From: Silvibacterium bohemicum
GTDB lineage: Bacteria; Acidobacteriota; Terriglobia; Terriglobales; Acidobacteriaceae
NCBI RefSeq assembly: GCF_001006305.1
Contig: NZ_LBHJ01000003.1
Span: forward strand, 795,709-859,708
DNA length: 64,000 nt
Direction of reading: 5' to 3'
This document shows positions 52,243-61,664 of this stretch, one piece after another. Position numbers and translations under genes: made by a program. The notes beneath the pieces are model-generated. The model worked only from the letters and a program-made list of their open reading frames with translations, did not search any database and was not told the DNA's origin. The number at the start of each line of letters is the position of its first letter. Within the stretch, counting starts at the first letter, position 1.

Positions 52243-52854
52243 TCACGCAACGCGGAGGTGGACTCCACGCCGGACCGCAGCTCCCGGTACCTCTTCCTGG
52301 TCCGCCGCTGCTCTCTTAATCGCGTCAGCGCTCGGCTTCATCTGCCGTATGCAGGCACTGAGTTCTCTGCGGGTCTCATCCGACAGATACGAAAGCAGCG
52401 CCTCCCAGAGCTGGCCGGGGATCTTCGCTTCAACATCCCGGAACACCAAAGGAATCTGCGGCTCATCGAGAATAACCAGTGAGTCCTGACTGTTCTTCTG
52501 CAACCTCAGTGTGAATTCCTTTCCTTCGATCTTTCGCAGGTTCCTACTCTTGAGGTAATAGAGCACCATCCCCTTGGTGCGATCTATCTTGTTCTCTGCG
52601 GACCGGGCGCGGTCGGCGAGGCGGTTCGCCTGTCCACGGCAATACGCGGCTCTGGCCTCCATGACGCTGAGGAAGTGGCCGATCCGGTCGACCTTCTCGC
52701 TGTAGGCGTCACAGAACTGCTGGAACCTCTGCATTAACTCGGGACTTACTTCTTCCGTCTCTTCAGACTCGGCCTGCTCCTGGATTTCATCGAGGAGGAA
52801 GTCGAGTTCGCGATCAAGCTCGAATATTGTGTTGTCTTGGGCAACGAAAGACAT
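52243..52854 (-). CDS. Gp157-like protein
   Basis: The 203-residue protein starts at ATG 52854 with AAGGAG 6 bases upstream. The frame is open to 53001 but would overlap the large gene before it. A helical N-terminal half (FELDRELDFLLDEIQEQAES; ENKIDRTKGMVLYYLKSRNL) precedes the KIEGKEFTLRLQKN segment, matching the siphovirus Gp157 pattern. These proteins are common on phages and plasmids; early reports link one to phage resistance. It is followed by rnhA at 58 bases, so likely the same transcript. Confidence 0.7.
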   Translation of the reverse strand: MSFVAQDNTIFELDRELDFLLDEIQEQAESEETEEVSPELMQRFQQFCDAYSEKVDRIGHFLSVMEARAAYCRGQANRLADRARSAENKIDRTKGMVLYYLKSRNLRKIEGKEFTLRLQKNSQDSLVILDEPQIPLVFRDVEAKIPGQLWEALLSYLSDETRRELSACIRQMKPSADAIKRAAADQEEVPGAAVRRGVHLRVA

Positions 52855-52949
52855 GGGAACTCCTTGTCCACTGGGCGCAGACAGGTTGCGGTCAATCTGT
52901 GTTTCAGATTTGTCTTGGATTGAAGGGGGCGTCGCCATCGCCCCCAGGT

Positions 52950-55900
52950 TTATTGAACTTTGCCGACTGCGGCATTCGCCGACGACATCCCGCTGTGCCA
53001 ATCGAAGGAGTAGTTCAACTGGACACTAAGCGAGGACCGGTGCAGGCTTGAGCCGATGCCGTGCTGGTTGGCCTGGTAGAAGAACAGGTTATAGCTCGGC
53101 CCAAATGTAAAGTTCGCAGGAAGAGTGAACTGGAACGAGTTGTTCCACTGAAAGGCGTAACGTGTGAGCAGGCTTGAAGGGTTAGATCGCTCGTATGCGA
53201 AGAAATTGCCGTATGCCGTGCCCTGATAGAGAAAGAGCGTCTTCCTCAGGGAATTGACAGGGTAGCCTTCCGGAAACGGCTGCTTGCGGAAGTGATAGGT
53301 CACCATGCCCATCAGGTACCCACCAGCATTCTGAGTGTAGGTTGCGTAGGATGCGGTCAACGGTCCGGTTGGATTCAGGGACTTGGCACAATCTGCCAGT
53401 GTCATTGAATGGGTCAGCGAACACTCCGTTTGGCCGGGAGCCGAAATGCCGGAAAGAACGTCATGGACCTTTTGCCAGCTATATCCCACTTCAAAATAGT
53501 TGAAGTCGCTCTTCTCCATGCGGGTGCCGACATTCGCGCCAATGGTCTCTGTTCTCTTGGTCGTCAGCTCGAAATCGACAGACGGAGCTCCGCTAGGCGG
53601 CGGAGTTGCAGGTGGGGCACTCGCGAGGAACTGTGTGGCGGATGCGACGTTGACGGAGAATACTCCAGGCCGGAGCACGAGTGGCTTCCAGTTGCTCTTT
53701 GCACTCGTTTGAAAGTCGAAAAATGGGCTCTCGACAAAAGAGTTCGCGGGGAAGGAAGAGGCAGTGCTCGAAATGGGGACGCCCGCGGTGGTTACCGCAG
53801 TGGAGGGTGTAGTCGACCCAAGGATAGTGTGGGTCAAATTAAACTGGCCGTCGATGCCGAAGTCAGAGAAGCAGAAGGCACACCGGCCGCGTCTCAGGTA
53901 GTGCTCGATGCGGCCGTCCGCCACAGACGTGAAGGTATCGCTGTGCGCGGTGGCGACGTTGGGATTGGAGACACCGCCCAGATTGGCGCCGATATTCTGA
54001 TCGGACTGGCTCGGTTTTGAAAAAGAATACCCGACCGCGACCTGCTGTAAGACGATGTGTGTGAACGGCTCAAACTGCGCCAATGAGCTCAGAGTTGGCA
54101 ATGAGGGTCCGGGCTGCACGTCTTTAGGCGTGGGATCGGGCTTCGAGAACAGACTGCGATTCGAGTGAGTGACCGTGATTGGAGCAATCTGCGGTGCTGC
54201 TGCCACCCGGTCAGCTTTGTTGACCTGCCCTAGATACGGGGCTTCAAGACTCGACACCTCCCAAAGAGACGTCTTTCGCGGAACGCCCGGTAGTCCAGAT
54301 GTGACATTGGCAATGTCGGCGATGTTGATGGTGCGACCGTGATGCCAAAAGACGTCGGGGAAATGCTGGTCGGGCGAGGATAGCGATGAGTAGTCCGAGG
54401 TTGTGTTGGCAAGGTTATCGGAAGTGGCAACGGAGTAGAGTTTCGCTTGGTCGAGCGGAACTCCCCTCACATAGAAGGTCTTGCCGCGCTGATAGATTCC
54501 TACGATCCTCAATTGCTCGGCTCGCCGGACGGTCGCTAGTGTCTGGTACGTGCGTGCCTGGTTCGTTTGATTCTGAGTCAGGATAGTTGTCAGCGTAGAG
54601 CCAAGCAATGTGACGCGGGTGAGATTGCCCGCATTCCACAGCGCCTTGATGACCTGCTCCGACGTTGGCGATGTAGGGGACGCCGGTGGGAGGAAAGAGT
54701 CCGGCGTGATCCCGCTCCGCTGATAGTCGAAGTCCTTTGCTTCAAGAATGGCAATATCAGCATGCATTGAGTGGGAAGCGTCATATAAAGATTCCCGCAT
54801 CTCTTCGAGCATCTTGCATTCCCAGGTCGGCTGAGGCTGATCGTCGCAAAAGGTGTTGTTGGAAGACAGCGTCGCAGATTGGAGCTTCGAATACTCTTTC
54901 GCAGCAGGCGTGTTCGTAAAGTTTGAGTCGTCTTGGGTGAGACTGAGTCGCGCGACACAACTCTGAATGCTGTCCGCCGAATCGCGAAGGCAGTCCTCTT
55001 TCTGGAAGATAGGACCGGGCGTAACCACGGGGATATACCTTCCCTGGGTAGCAGGGTTTCGGCCTGCGGTGGACAGGGTGAGCTGAGGTGTGGATTCAAC
55101 GACATCTGCTGCGGACAGGATGACGCTTATCTGCGTCGAGTCGTTCTCTATATGGTCATGCGACGTCATATAGGCATACGACGTCACACCGAGACTGTCT
55201 GAGAGGGACTTTGCTTCACCAGGTGTCATCTGTGCGAGCACAACCGCAGTCGCCTTCTTGGAGGAGTTGAGCTGGTTGTAGGCATGGACGGCCTGCGTCA
55301 CTGCTTGGGCAGGGTCTCCGGTTGCCACCTGCATGGGAGGTCCCGGAGGAGTCATTTTTTTTGAGGACCACTGTCTGTTCGCAGTGGAAAGACCGTTGAG
55401 AGTATCAGGAGCAAGGGCAGAGAAGACCACATAATCGCCGCCTGAGGAATTAGTGGCTGTAATCCATGCGTGCGGGAAGAGCGTTCGCTGCACGGTGATT
55501 GGGGAACCGCTGTCTGTGCACACATACTTGTGATCTTTGACGGAAAAGATGCAAATCTTCACCGAATTTTCCGGGAACAGCATGGCCGCGGGTGAGCCCG
55601 CAGCTTCAGCTATCACGCCGTTCGGGGCGACGGGAATAAACTTGGGGTCCTTCAACGTATACCGGACGACCGTTGTTGCGGGAGACTCGGGAGATGCGTT
55701 GCTACCCGAAGCCATGTTTAATTTATTTACTCTGTCTTGTTCTGTTTTCTGCGTCTGTTCGACGTGTTCTGCGCTGGTGTTTGTAAAGGCCTTTTCCTGG
55801 CTCCAGGGGATGCAATCTTTCGGGGTGGACTTGGGATCGATAGGGCAAACCAGGGCATCTCTACCGAGATCAAACCGGCCAGTGGGCACAGAGACGGCGA

Positions 55901-56678
55901 TCGAAACAGTCCACGGATAAATAGAACTCGAATCGGGCCACGCGAGAGTTGGCAGAAGAGTTGAGCTCGGGCCCGCCGGCTGGGTTGGGCAGGTTCCTGC
56001 CCCACCCCCACCAGCGCCACTTCCACCGGCCGATCCACTCGATCCCGACGCGATCGCGGTCGACACCTGATTGGGCAATAAGGGCAACGCTGGAGTGGCA
56101 GCAGGATAGGAGAGGCACTCGGGCGAAGGCGTTGGCTGGACAACGAGATTGTTGGCAATCAACGGCACTCCGGCATCCTCTCCTATGGCGCGCAGGTATT
56201 GAACGCCATAAGCGAAGTCTTCTTTGCCAGGCACCACGGCGTCGTAGGATTTACCCATCAGCTGCACAACGTGGTTCTGTCCGGGCTTGGGCACGGTCCG
56301 CTGCCCAACCATATTGGCCGGAATATATTGATAGTCGGGTGGGTATGCGGCTCCACCTGGGCAAGCGTCCAGCTTGCATGGATTCCAGAGCAAGTCCGGT
56401 CCGAAATTGTCGCCCATCCCAACCAGAATGGATCGGTAACTCAGTTTCAAGCTGTTTAGGTTGTCTGCTCGTTGAGCGATGTAGTCGTGGCACTGAACAT
56501 CGGTCAAGCCGTTGCAGAGCTTCTGAGTTCCCAGGAAACCGTCCAGTTGGCCCGTGTAGAGAATGCTCTTTTCCTGATCTGGAGCAGGAACGGCGGCTGG
56601 TGTCTGTGAAACTCCGGTCATAGGCAAGAGGCACAGGAATACAACCACTCCGAATGCTGAAAAGCGTCTGGAATGCAT
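52950..56678 (-). CDS. degenerate 5'-nucleotidase fused to an outer-membrane barrel
   Basis: The 1242-residue protein has a signal peptide (VVVFLCLLPMTGVSQT, cut near residue 25). The first 700 residues follow the 5'-nucleotidase (UshA) plan, but the metal site is eroded: ILYTGQLDG (39-47) stands where ILHTNDxHG is expected, GMGDNF (87-92) keeps its Asp, and VVPGKEDFAYG (148-158) replaces the GNHEFDYG motif. PLIANN (172-177) follows, and near residue 700 comes the SPTSEQVIKALWNAGNLTRV substrate domain with VATSDNLAN. A 300-residue insert and about 500 C-terminal residues rich in alternating aromatic and polar residues, with paired tyrosines, look like an outer-membrane barrel ending in VQLNYSFDW. 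Probably a surface protein with a pseudo-enzyme. Confidence 0.6.
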   Translation of the reverse strand: MHSRRFSAFGVVVFLCLLPMTGVSQTPAAVPAPDQEKSILYTGQLDGFLGTQKLCNGLTDVQCHDYIAQRADNLNSLKLSYRSILVGMGDNFGPDLLWNPCKLDACPGGAAYPPDYQYIPANMVGQRTVPKPGQNHVVQLMGKSYDAVVPGKEDFAYGVQYLRAIGEDAGVPLIANNLVVQPTPSPECLSYPAATPALPLLPNQVSTAIASGSSGSAGGSGAGGGGAGTCPTQPAGPSSTLLPTLAWPDSSSIYPWTVSIAVSVPTGRFDLGRDALVCPIDPKSTPKDCIPWSQEKAFTNTSAEHVEQTQKTEQDRVNKLNMASGSNASPESPATTVVRYTLKDPKFIPVAPNGVIAEAAGSPAAMLFPENSVKICIFSVKDHKYVCTDSGSPITVQRTLFPHAWITATNSSGGDYVVFSALAPDTLNGLSTANRQWSSKKMTPPGPPMQVATGDPAQAVTQAVHAYNQLNSSKKATAVVLAQMTPGEAKSLSDSLGVTSYAYMTSHDHIENDSTQISVILSAADVVESTPQLTLSTAGRNPATQGRYIPVVTPGPIFQKEDCLRDSADSIQSCVARLSLTQDDSNFTNTPAAKEYSKLQSATLSSNNTFCDDQPQPTWECKMLEEMRESLYDASHSMHADIAILEAKDFDYQRSGITPDSFLPPASPTSPTSEQVIKALWNAGNLTRVTLLGSTLTTILTQNQTNQARTYQTLATVRRAEQLRIVGIYQRGKTFYVRGVPLDQAKLYSVATSDNLANTTSDYSSLSSPDQHFPDVFWHHGRTINIADIANVTSGLPGVPRKTSLWEVSSLEAPYLGQVNKADRVAAAPQIAPITVTHSNRSLFSKPDPTPKDVQPGPSLPTLSSLAQFEPFTHIVLQQVAVGYSFSKPSQSDQNIGANLGGVSNPNVATAHSDTFTSVADGRIEHYLRRGRCAFCFSDFGIDGQFNLTHTILGSTTPSTAVTTAGVPISSTASSFPANSFVESPFFDFQTSAKSNWKPLVLRPGVFSVNVASATQFLASAPPATPPPSGAPSVDFELTTKRTETIGANVGTRMEKSDFNYFEVGYSWQKVHDVLSGISAPGQTECSLTHSMTLADCAKSLNPTGPLTASYATYTQNAGGYLMGMVTYHFRKQPFPEGYPVNSLRKTLFLYQGTAYGNFFAYERSNPSSLLTRYAFQWNNSFQFTLPANFTFGPSYNLFFYQANQHGIGSSLHRSSLSVQLNYSFDWHSGMSSANAAVGKVQ

Positions 56679-57079
56679 CGATCGATCCTCGCAAAGCAGC
56701 GATACTAGGGGACAGAATCCGACATCGCCGTTGCTTGGGGCAGTTAGACGATAAGCCCAAGTCTTCGGCGGCTCAAGGCATCAAAGAACAGCAATCAAAA
56801 CACCCTCACGTCGCATCGCCGACTGGTCGGTGTTCTGACAGGTGTGAACCCGATCTCAATGGTTGGCGGCGTGGGAAAATACTGCGTCATTTACTCTAAC
56901 GCGAAAACCGTGCTAACTCCTTTAGATAATTTTCTCTATCTTCTTCGCACAGCAGAAACATCGACAGCCTGGCACGGATAACTCTTCTTCGTCTTTCTAT
57001 TTACTTTCCGTTAATAAATTCGGGATGCGCTCCGGAGCCTTTGTGGAAGCTCCGGAGCCGTGACTCTACGGCCCGCAAT
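56679..57079 (-). other. gene-free gap with a hairpin of two palindromic decamers
   Basis: No gene is seen. GCTCCGGAGC, itself a palindrome, occurs at 57029-57038 and 57049-57058 with 10 bases between, just downstream of the metallopeptidase/vWA gene. It could fold as a terminator stem although no T-run follows. The promoter of the nucleotidase-barrel gene must lie at 56679-57000, in an AT-rich patch around 56930-57020. Confidence 0.4.
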
Positions 57080-58285
57080 CTATGCCGCTTGCATGGGAAC
57101 GATCTGCCCGAAGTTGACGTGTTGGGATCCGGTGGTTGCCCAGATGACTGGATAAGCGGGTGCATGCTCGGGCAGGGTACCGTAGAGGTCGGTCAGAAAC
57201 ACCGCGGTCTGCGGCTGAACGTGGTTCTCCTCGACCCAATCGAAACAGGGACGGAAGTCGGTTCCTCCCCCGCCCACCGGACGTAGGCTGATCTGCTGCC
57301 CAGCCTCATAGACTTCGACCTTGTGGACCTGGGTGTCGAAGTAGACGACGTACACGCGCTCGGGCCGCTGTCCTTCGAGGATCGAGCGGACTTCGGCTTC
57401 GAACAGAGAGAGTTGCCTCGAGTTCACCGAGCCGGAGCAATCGACGAAGATCACGACCTCTCCCACACCCTCACGCTGGACGCCGGGAAGGTACAGCCCT
57501 TGCCAGATGTGCCGTCGATTCGGTCTCATCCACGAGTAGTCGGATGGAGTGGTTTCAGACCATGCACGCCGCAGCAGCTCCCGCCAATCGACTCGGGCCT
57601 CTTCCGCTCCCTGCAAGCTGCGCTCAAGGCCCGCAGGCAGCTTCCCGGCAAGTTTCGAGATGGTCTGTGCCTGCTCGACTGCGATCTGCCAATCCCGGGC
57701 CTGTTCGTCTAGATTCTTGCCGTCGGCGTCCTCTGCCTCTGGAGCATCGAGCACCTGGCCGAATCCTCCCGGTGTCTCCGGCGCGCTGGGTTCGTTCTTA
57801 TCTCCGCCGCGGCCGTCCTGACCCTTCTCTGAGCCGCTCTTCCGGTCGTCATCCTGCTGCTGACCGCCGCCATCCTCCTCTTCCTCGATCAGGTTGTAGA
57901 TGCGCTCTGCGCTCATGCCGCGGAAGCGGTTGTCGATCAGGACGTCCTTTGGCAGCGCCAGTCCTGCATCGATCACCAGAGGATTGATGGCATAGTCGCA
58001 TGCCATGTTCCATCGCTTGGCACTGCGGTTTCCCCGGCGTACATGGTGTTGCAGTCCGGGATGCAGAACCTCGTGCGCAAGCACTCCGTTCAGCTCCGCT
58101 GCGGAAAGTGTTGCGACGAACTCCGGGTTGTAGAACAGCGAGACCCCGTCGGTGGCCATTGTCTTCACCGAGGAGGTCTCGCGTCCCTTGAGCCGGAACA
58201 GCAGCGTGCCAAAGAATGGATGGTCGAGCAGGAGAGTGGTGCGCGCCTTCTGGATTCGTTTTACGGCTGCTGTCTCCTGTCTCAT
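57080..58285 (-). CDS. metallopeptidase-like plus vWA protein (DUF2201-like)
   Basis: The 401-residue protein has a zinc-peptidase-like HEVLHPGLQHH at 71-81 (His71, Glu72, His75), the DUF2201/putative metallopeptidase pattern. An acidic Gln/Asp/Gly linker follows at about 135-200, then a vWA domain with the MIDAS motif DCSGS at 282-286. Such proteins pair with MoxR AAA ATPases, which remodel them. Here the ATG overlaps the stop of the previous gene (ATGA), completing a coupled three-gene operon with MoxR at the front. It is usually found on plasmids and in conflict-type loci. Confidence 0.8.
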   Translation of the reverse strand: MRQETAAVKRIQKARTTLLLDHPFFGTLLFRLKGRETSSVKTMATDGVSLFYNPEFVATLSAAELNGVLAHEVLHPGLQHHVRRGNRSAKRWNMACDYAINPLVIDAGLALPKDVLIDNRFRGMSAERIYNLIEEEEDGGGQQQDDDRKSGSEKGQDGRGGDKNEPSAPETPGGFGQVLDAPEAEDADGKNLDEQARDWQIAVEQAQTISKLAGKLPAGLERSLQGAEEARVDWRELLRRAWSETTPSDYSWMRPNRRHIWQGLYLPGVQREGVGEVVIFVDCSGSVNSRQLSLFEAEVRSILEGQRPERVYVVYFDTQVHKVEVYEAGQQISLRPVGGGGTDFRPCFDWVEENHVQPQTAVFLTDLYGTLPEHAPAYPVIWATTGSQHVNFGQIVPMQAA

Positions 58286-59253
58286 AGCGTCGCCGGGACC
58301 TCCATGTAGGCCGACATGTGGGCAAGGATGTCGGAGACCTCAGGTAGAGGAGAGAACTCATTGGCAGGTTCGACGATGGGCTGTGAAATCGGCGGTTGTG
58401 AACGCCGCGATTCAAGCACCTCATCGATCTCTGCAACGATACCCGCGGCCTCGCTCACCGTGGCAGTCCGCAGCACGTCGTCCTTCTTCAGGTCCTGCGC
58501 CGTGTAGTTGCACAGTCTGTCGCGGATCTGGAGAGCGAACCGTTCAAGGTCGGGGTCCTGGTTCACGTTGAGTTGCGGCAGGAGTGATACGAGATCGAAG
58601 ATGTTGGTCACCATCGTTGCGTGGAACCGGGACTCCGGCTCGCTTAGACGGTCGACCATATGCTTGACCACCTCCCTCATCCTCTTCCAGAGGTCCTCCG
58701 TTCCCTTGGTCAGAGACTGGCGGACGTTAGCGTCGATCTCGCGCGCGACCCGCGTCTGCTCTTCGGCCGACATCTGCACGCGGAAGTCATCGCCGGTAGG
58801 AACAGGCAGGATTTCGAGCTTCACGCTGAATTTCTCGCGCAGCTTCTCAACGGAGGGATAATCTTCCTCGCGGAACAGCCCTCCCAACTCCGCTTTCGCT
58901 TCGCGGATGTAGTCCGGGTAGACCTCAAGAAACTGGTCGACGGCGGATACGAAGCCTGCCTCGAACTCGCGCATGCGCGTGGTTAGATCGAAGTAGAAGT
59001 GCGAAGGCAGAAGCCGGAATCCTTCATCCGACCACGGCAGCGTGATCTTGTAGAAGTACTGGCGTATCTGTCCGGCGAGCGTGCGCAGCTCTTCGAGCTT
59101 TCCCGCGCCCATGAGGAGTTGCTTGTTGTAACGTCCCGCTCGCTCGCGCGCGCCATTGCGGTCGGCGACGTCGCGGCTGACTTTGCGGTCGTGTTTGGTT
59201 GCGGTCCATATGCTGATATGGACCGCGGCGAGCATGGCTTTCTGGGTAATCAT
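58282..59253 (-). CDS. DUF3150-like protein
   Basis: The 323-residue protein resembles DUF3150 in its ISIWTATKHDRKVSRDVADR segment, GRYNKQLLMG and the TLPWSDEGFRLLPSHFYF stretch (family TLPWxDxGxRLLP). It is mostly helical after that. Function unknown; in such operons it sits between MoxR and a vWA protein and is presumably the bridging partner. Both ends overlap neighbours by 4 bases. Confidence 0.65.
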   Translation of the reverse strand: MITQKAMLAAVHISIWTATKHDRKVSRDVADRNGARERAGRYNKQLLMGAGKLEELRTLAGQIRQYFYKITLPWSDEGFRLLPSHFYFDLTTRMREFEAGFVSAVDQFLEVYPDYIREAKAELGGLFREEDYPSVEKLREKFSVKLEILPVPTGDDFRVQMSAEEQTRVAREIDANVRQSLTKGTEDLWKRMREVVKHMVDRLSEPESRFHATMVTNIFDLVSLLPQLNVNQDPDLERFALQIRDRLCNYTAQDLKKDDVLRTATVSEAAGIVAEIDEVLESRRSQPPISQPIVEPANEFSPLPEVSDILAHMSAYMEVPATL

Positions 59254-60248
59254 TGGAAGACCTCCGCTTGTTCCACACCGAAGCGAACGAACTCCGGTGT
59301 GTGGGTGATGGCACGGTCGCGCGCTGCCGCATCGCGCATGGCGAGCACGCGCATTTCGGTGGGCATACGGTCGAGATATCTCGTACCCTTCGTGATCGAC
59401 TGGTCCGACATGGCACGCCCGAGAGCAGTGGCAATCGCGATCTGTGCCGATGGTTCGTCAGGGAGAGGCGCGGTATCCGGGGTGAGCAGGATCTCGTCGA
59501 TTGAGGGCAGTTGACGGAACAGCCGCAGGAATCCAACCAGCTCCGCGGTCGCAGCGGGGCCAATCGTGCCCTCGAGCATCTGTGCCTCGATTGCGGAGTT
59601 CGGCGCCGTCCCGCGCGCGGTCAGTCCCTTGAGGACATTCGAAGCCATCTCCCAAGAGCGCGGCGTCGCCCATGCGTTCTGGTCCGAGGTGGCGTCCGCG
59701 TCGTGGAGCAATGCAGGCTTGAAGCGCAGAAAGGCGATGATCTCTGGCCGTACTCCGCTCCGAACGGCCCACTTGCACCAGTCGGAAAGATCGGGTTCGA
59801 GATCGAGATGGACAAACCGATTCCGAAGCGGGCGAGGCATGGAGAAATGCACCCCGCGTTCGGAGGCTGGGTTGCCGGCCGCAAGGACAACCCAGTCATC
59901 CGGGAGTCTGTATTCGCCGAGCTTGCGATCGAGGACAAGCTGATAGCAGCCCGCCTGGGTCATCTGGGGTGCGGCAGTCAACTCATCGAGGAAAAGGATG
60001 CCTCTCCCGCTGGTGGGCAGGAACCTGGGAGGGACCCATTCCGTGGAGTCGCCCACGATTCGTGGGAGGCCGCGAAGGTCAATCGGGTCGAGCTGCACCG
60101 CGCGGACGTCGAGGAACTCGTAACCGAGTGCGCCGGCGACCTGCGATACGATCTGCGACTTGCCAACGCCGCATGCGCCCCATATGTGCAGAGGCACACG
60201 CTCACCGATCAGCGCAAGAAGCGCCTCGTAAAGCATGGATGGTTTCAT
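59250..60248 (-). CDS. MoxR-family AAA+ ATPase
   Basis: The 332-residue AAA+ protein has Walker A GACGVGKS at 24-31 and Walker B ILFLDEL near 88-94, with PLRNRFVHLDL as the sensor/arginine segment. MoxR ATPases act as chaperones for vWA-domain partners, and the vWA gene is third in this operon. AAGGA lies 6 bases before the ATG. Its stop overlaps the DUF3150-like start (ATGA at 59250-59253). Confidence 0.85.
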   Translation of the reverse strand: MKPSMLYEALLALIGERVPLHIWGACGVGKSQIVSQVAGALGYEFLDVRAVQLDPIDLRGLPRIVGDSTEWVPPRFLPTSGRGILFLDELTAAPQMTQAGCYQLVLDRKLGEYRLPDDWVVLAAGNPASERGVHFSMPRPLRNRFVHLDLEPDLSDWCKWAVRSGVRPEIIAFLRFKPALLHDADATSDQNAWATPRSWEMASNVLKGLTARGTAPNSAIEAQMLEGTIGPAATAELVGFLRLFRQLPSIDEILLTPDTAPLPDEPSAQIAIATALGRAMSDQSITKGTRYLDRMPTEMRVLAMRDAAARDRAITHTPEFVRFGVEQAEVFQ

Positions 60249-60362
60249 GGATTGTCCTTGGAGACAGGGATGTAAGGGGAGACTGGGGGAGTCTTGGGAG
60301 AAATGGGCGGGAAATGCCAGAGAGGCCGAGCCGAAGCGATTGCTTCCGCTGCGCGTCAGGCG

Positions 60363-60398
60363 ACCGAAGACATCCGCATATGGCGGGATGTCTTCGGT
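60363..60398. terminator. hairpin between hipA and the MoxR gene
   Basis: ACCGAAGACATCC at 60363-60375 pairs with GGATGTCTTCGGT at 60386-60398 (13-base perfect arms, 10-base loop). It sits after the hipA stop in the minus direction and before the MoxR promoter region. There is no T-run. The MoxR promoter should lie within 60249-60437. Confidence 0.45.
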
Positions 60399-60437
60399 TC
60401 AAGATCCGTCTTTAGCCTGGAAGGAGAGTGCAGCCGA

Positions 60438-61664
60438 TCAGTGCAATTTGATCTTGTCTGCAATCTGTTTCGTGGATTTTCGTGAGATCTCGGCAAGGTC
60501 GGCATAGCGGGGCCAATCGGCCACGGCCTTGCCCACCTTCGCCAGGATCTCCGGCGCGTTCTTGATCCCGTACTGTTTGCCTAACGCCAGAAGCTGGGTT
60601 GTGCCTGGGTTCTTGCCCTCGCCCATGACAAGCATGCTCTGCTCGCCGCCCGGGCCATAGGAAAAGACCAGGTCATAGGCAGGCGCGAAGACCCACTCGT
60701 TTCTTGCGTTAAGAAGGAACGAGAAATTCTTCACATGATCGTCGCGGTTATGGGCAAGAACGTTGAAGCAGGCCAGGGCATAGGCCTTTTCGGCATCCTG
60801 GATATTCCGGGTTAATGCTAGAGTCACGCGCAGAACCGTGTCGTAGTCGAGGCTGGGGCTGCGATGATCGGCATGAATCAGGCCGCCGAGGCTGTGCATG
60901 TGGATGCGGGCATCGCCGTCCCGGTCGAAGCGTTTCGTGCCGAAATACCTGTTTCGCCTCGTGCGGAAAAGATGGGTCTCCGACATCTCCACGCCTGCGT
61001 CTCTCGCCATCAGGCTGTAGGCATATTCGGTCGCTCCAACGTCACGCGTATCCTGGGATGACGGAAACTTGATCATCCAGTGCGTGAAGCCGGGCTGCAA
61101 TTCCTGGCGGCCGTGAATGATCTTCCTCTTGTCGCCGCTTACTTGCGCCACGATCTTGGGCCGGGCGCCAGAGGAAGAGCCATTGAGCCGCAGCAACTCT
61201 TCGAAGACCTCTTCGTTTTCTCCAGCCAGCACGGCAGCCGATTCCTCAGCGAGCCTGTCGAGCGCCAGCGGAGAATCATCGGAAGTTTGCTGACCCAGCT
61301 CCGGCTCGTAACTGAGAGCGCCCATGCCGTGCCGTCCCACATAGGCCAGCCGGTCGAGCGGGTTCAGCTGGCCGCGATGGACGCCATGTTTTTCCACGGT
61401 GCGGTCGAGCAAAAGGCGACCCCAGCCGTCCGGCAGGCTGTCGTTGAATACGCCGAAGAGGCCATCGAAGATCGCGGTGTCGGCAACAGACACCCCAGCC
61501 TTGAGCGGTAGTTTGATGGGCGAGATCTCGATGCCCGAAGCCAGGAAGGAAGGGTCATATTCGAAAAGGACCTGCCTGTCTCTAAAGGCGAGGCGTCCGA
61601 CCTTGTGGCGTTGGTTTCGTGCGTCCAGATAGACGTTCAGCAACTCTGTAGGGCTATATGCCAT
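60438..61664 (-). CDS. hipA: HipA-type toxin kinase
   Basis: HipA phosphorylates glutamyl-tRNA synthetase or similar targets and produces persistence unless held by HipB. The 408-residue protein has GVFNDSLPDGWGRLLLDRT, a P-loop-like SSSGARPKIV, the catalytic HNRDDHVKNFSFL (HxxDxHxKN) and the metal-binding PAYDLVFSYG. The start is ATG 61664 behind AGGAAAGG; an ATG at 61781 would give an extra, unconserved 39 residues inside hipB. It overlaps the hipB stop by 11 bases, as in typical hipBA pairs. Confidence 0.9.
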   Translation of the reverse strand: MAYSPTELLNVYLDARNQRHKVGRLAFRDRQVLFEYDPSFLASGIEISPIKLPLKAGVSVADTAIFDGLFGVFNDSLPDGWGRLLLDRTVEKHGVHRGQLNPLDRLAYVGRHGMGALSYEPELGQQTSDDSPLALDRLAEESAAVLAGENEEVFEELLRLNGSSSGARPKIVAQVSGDKRKIIHGRQELQPGFTHWMIKFPSSQDTRDVGATEYAYSLMARDAGVEMSETHLFRTRRNRYFGTKRFDRDGDARIHMHSLGGLIHADHRSPSLDYDTVLRVTLALTRNIQDAEKAYALACFNVLAHNRDDHVKNFSFLLNARNEWVFAPAYDLVFSYGPGGEQSMLVMGEGKNPGTTQLLALGKQYGIKNAPEILAKVGKAVADWPRYADLAEISRKSTKQIADKIKLH

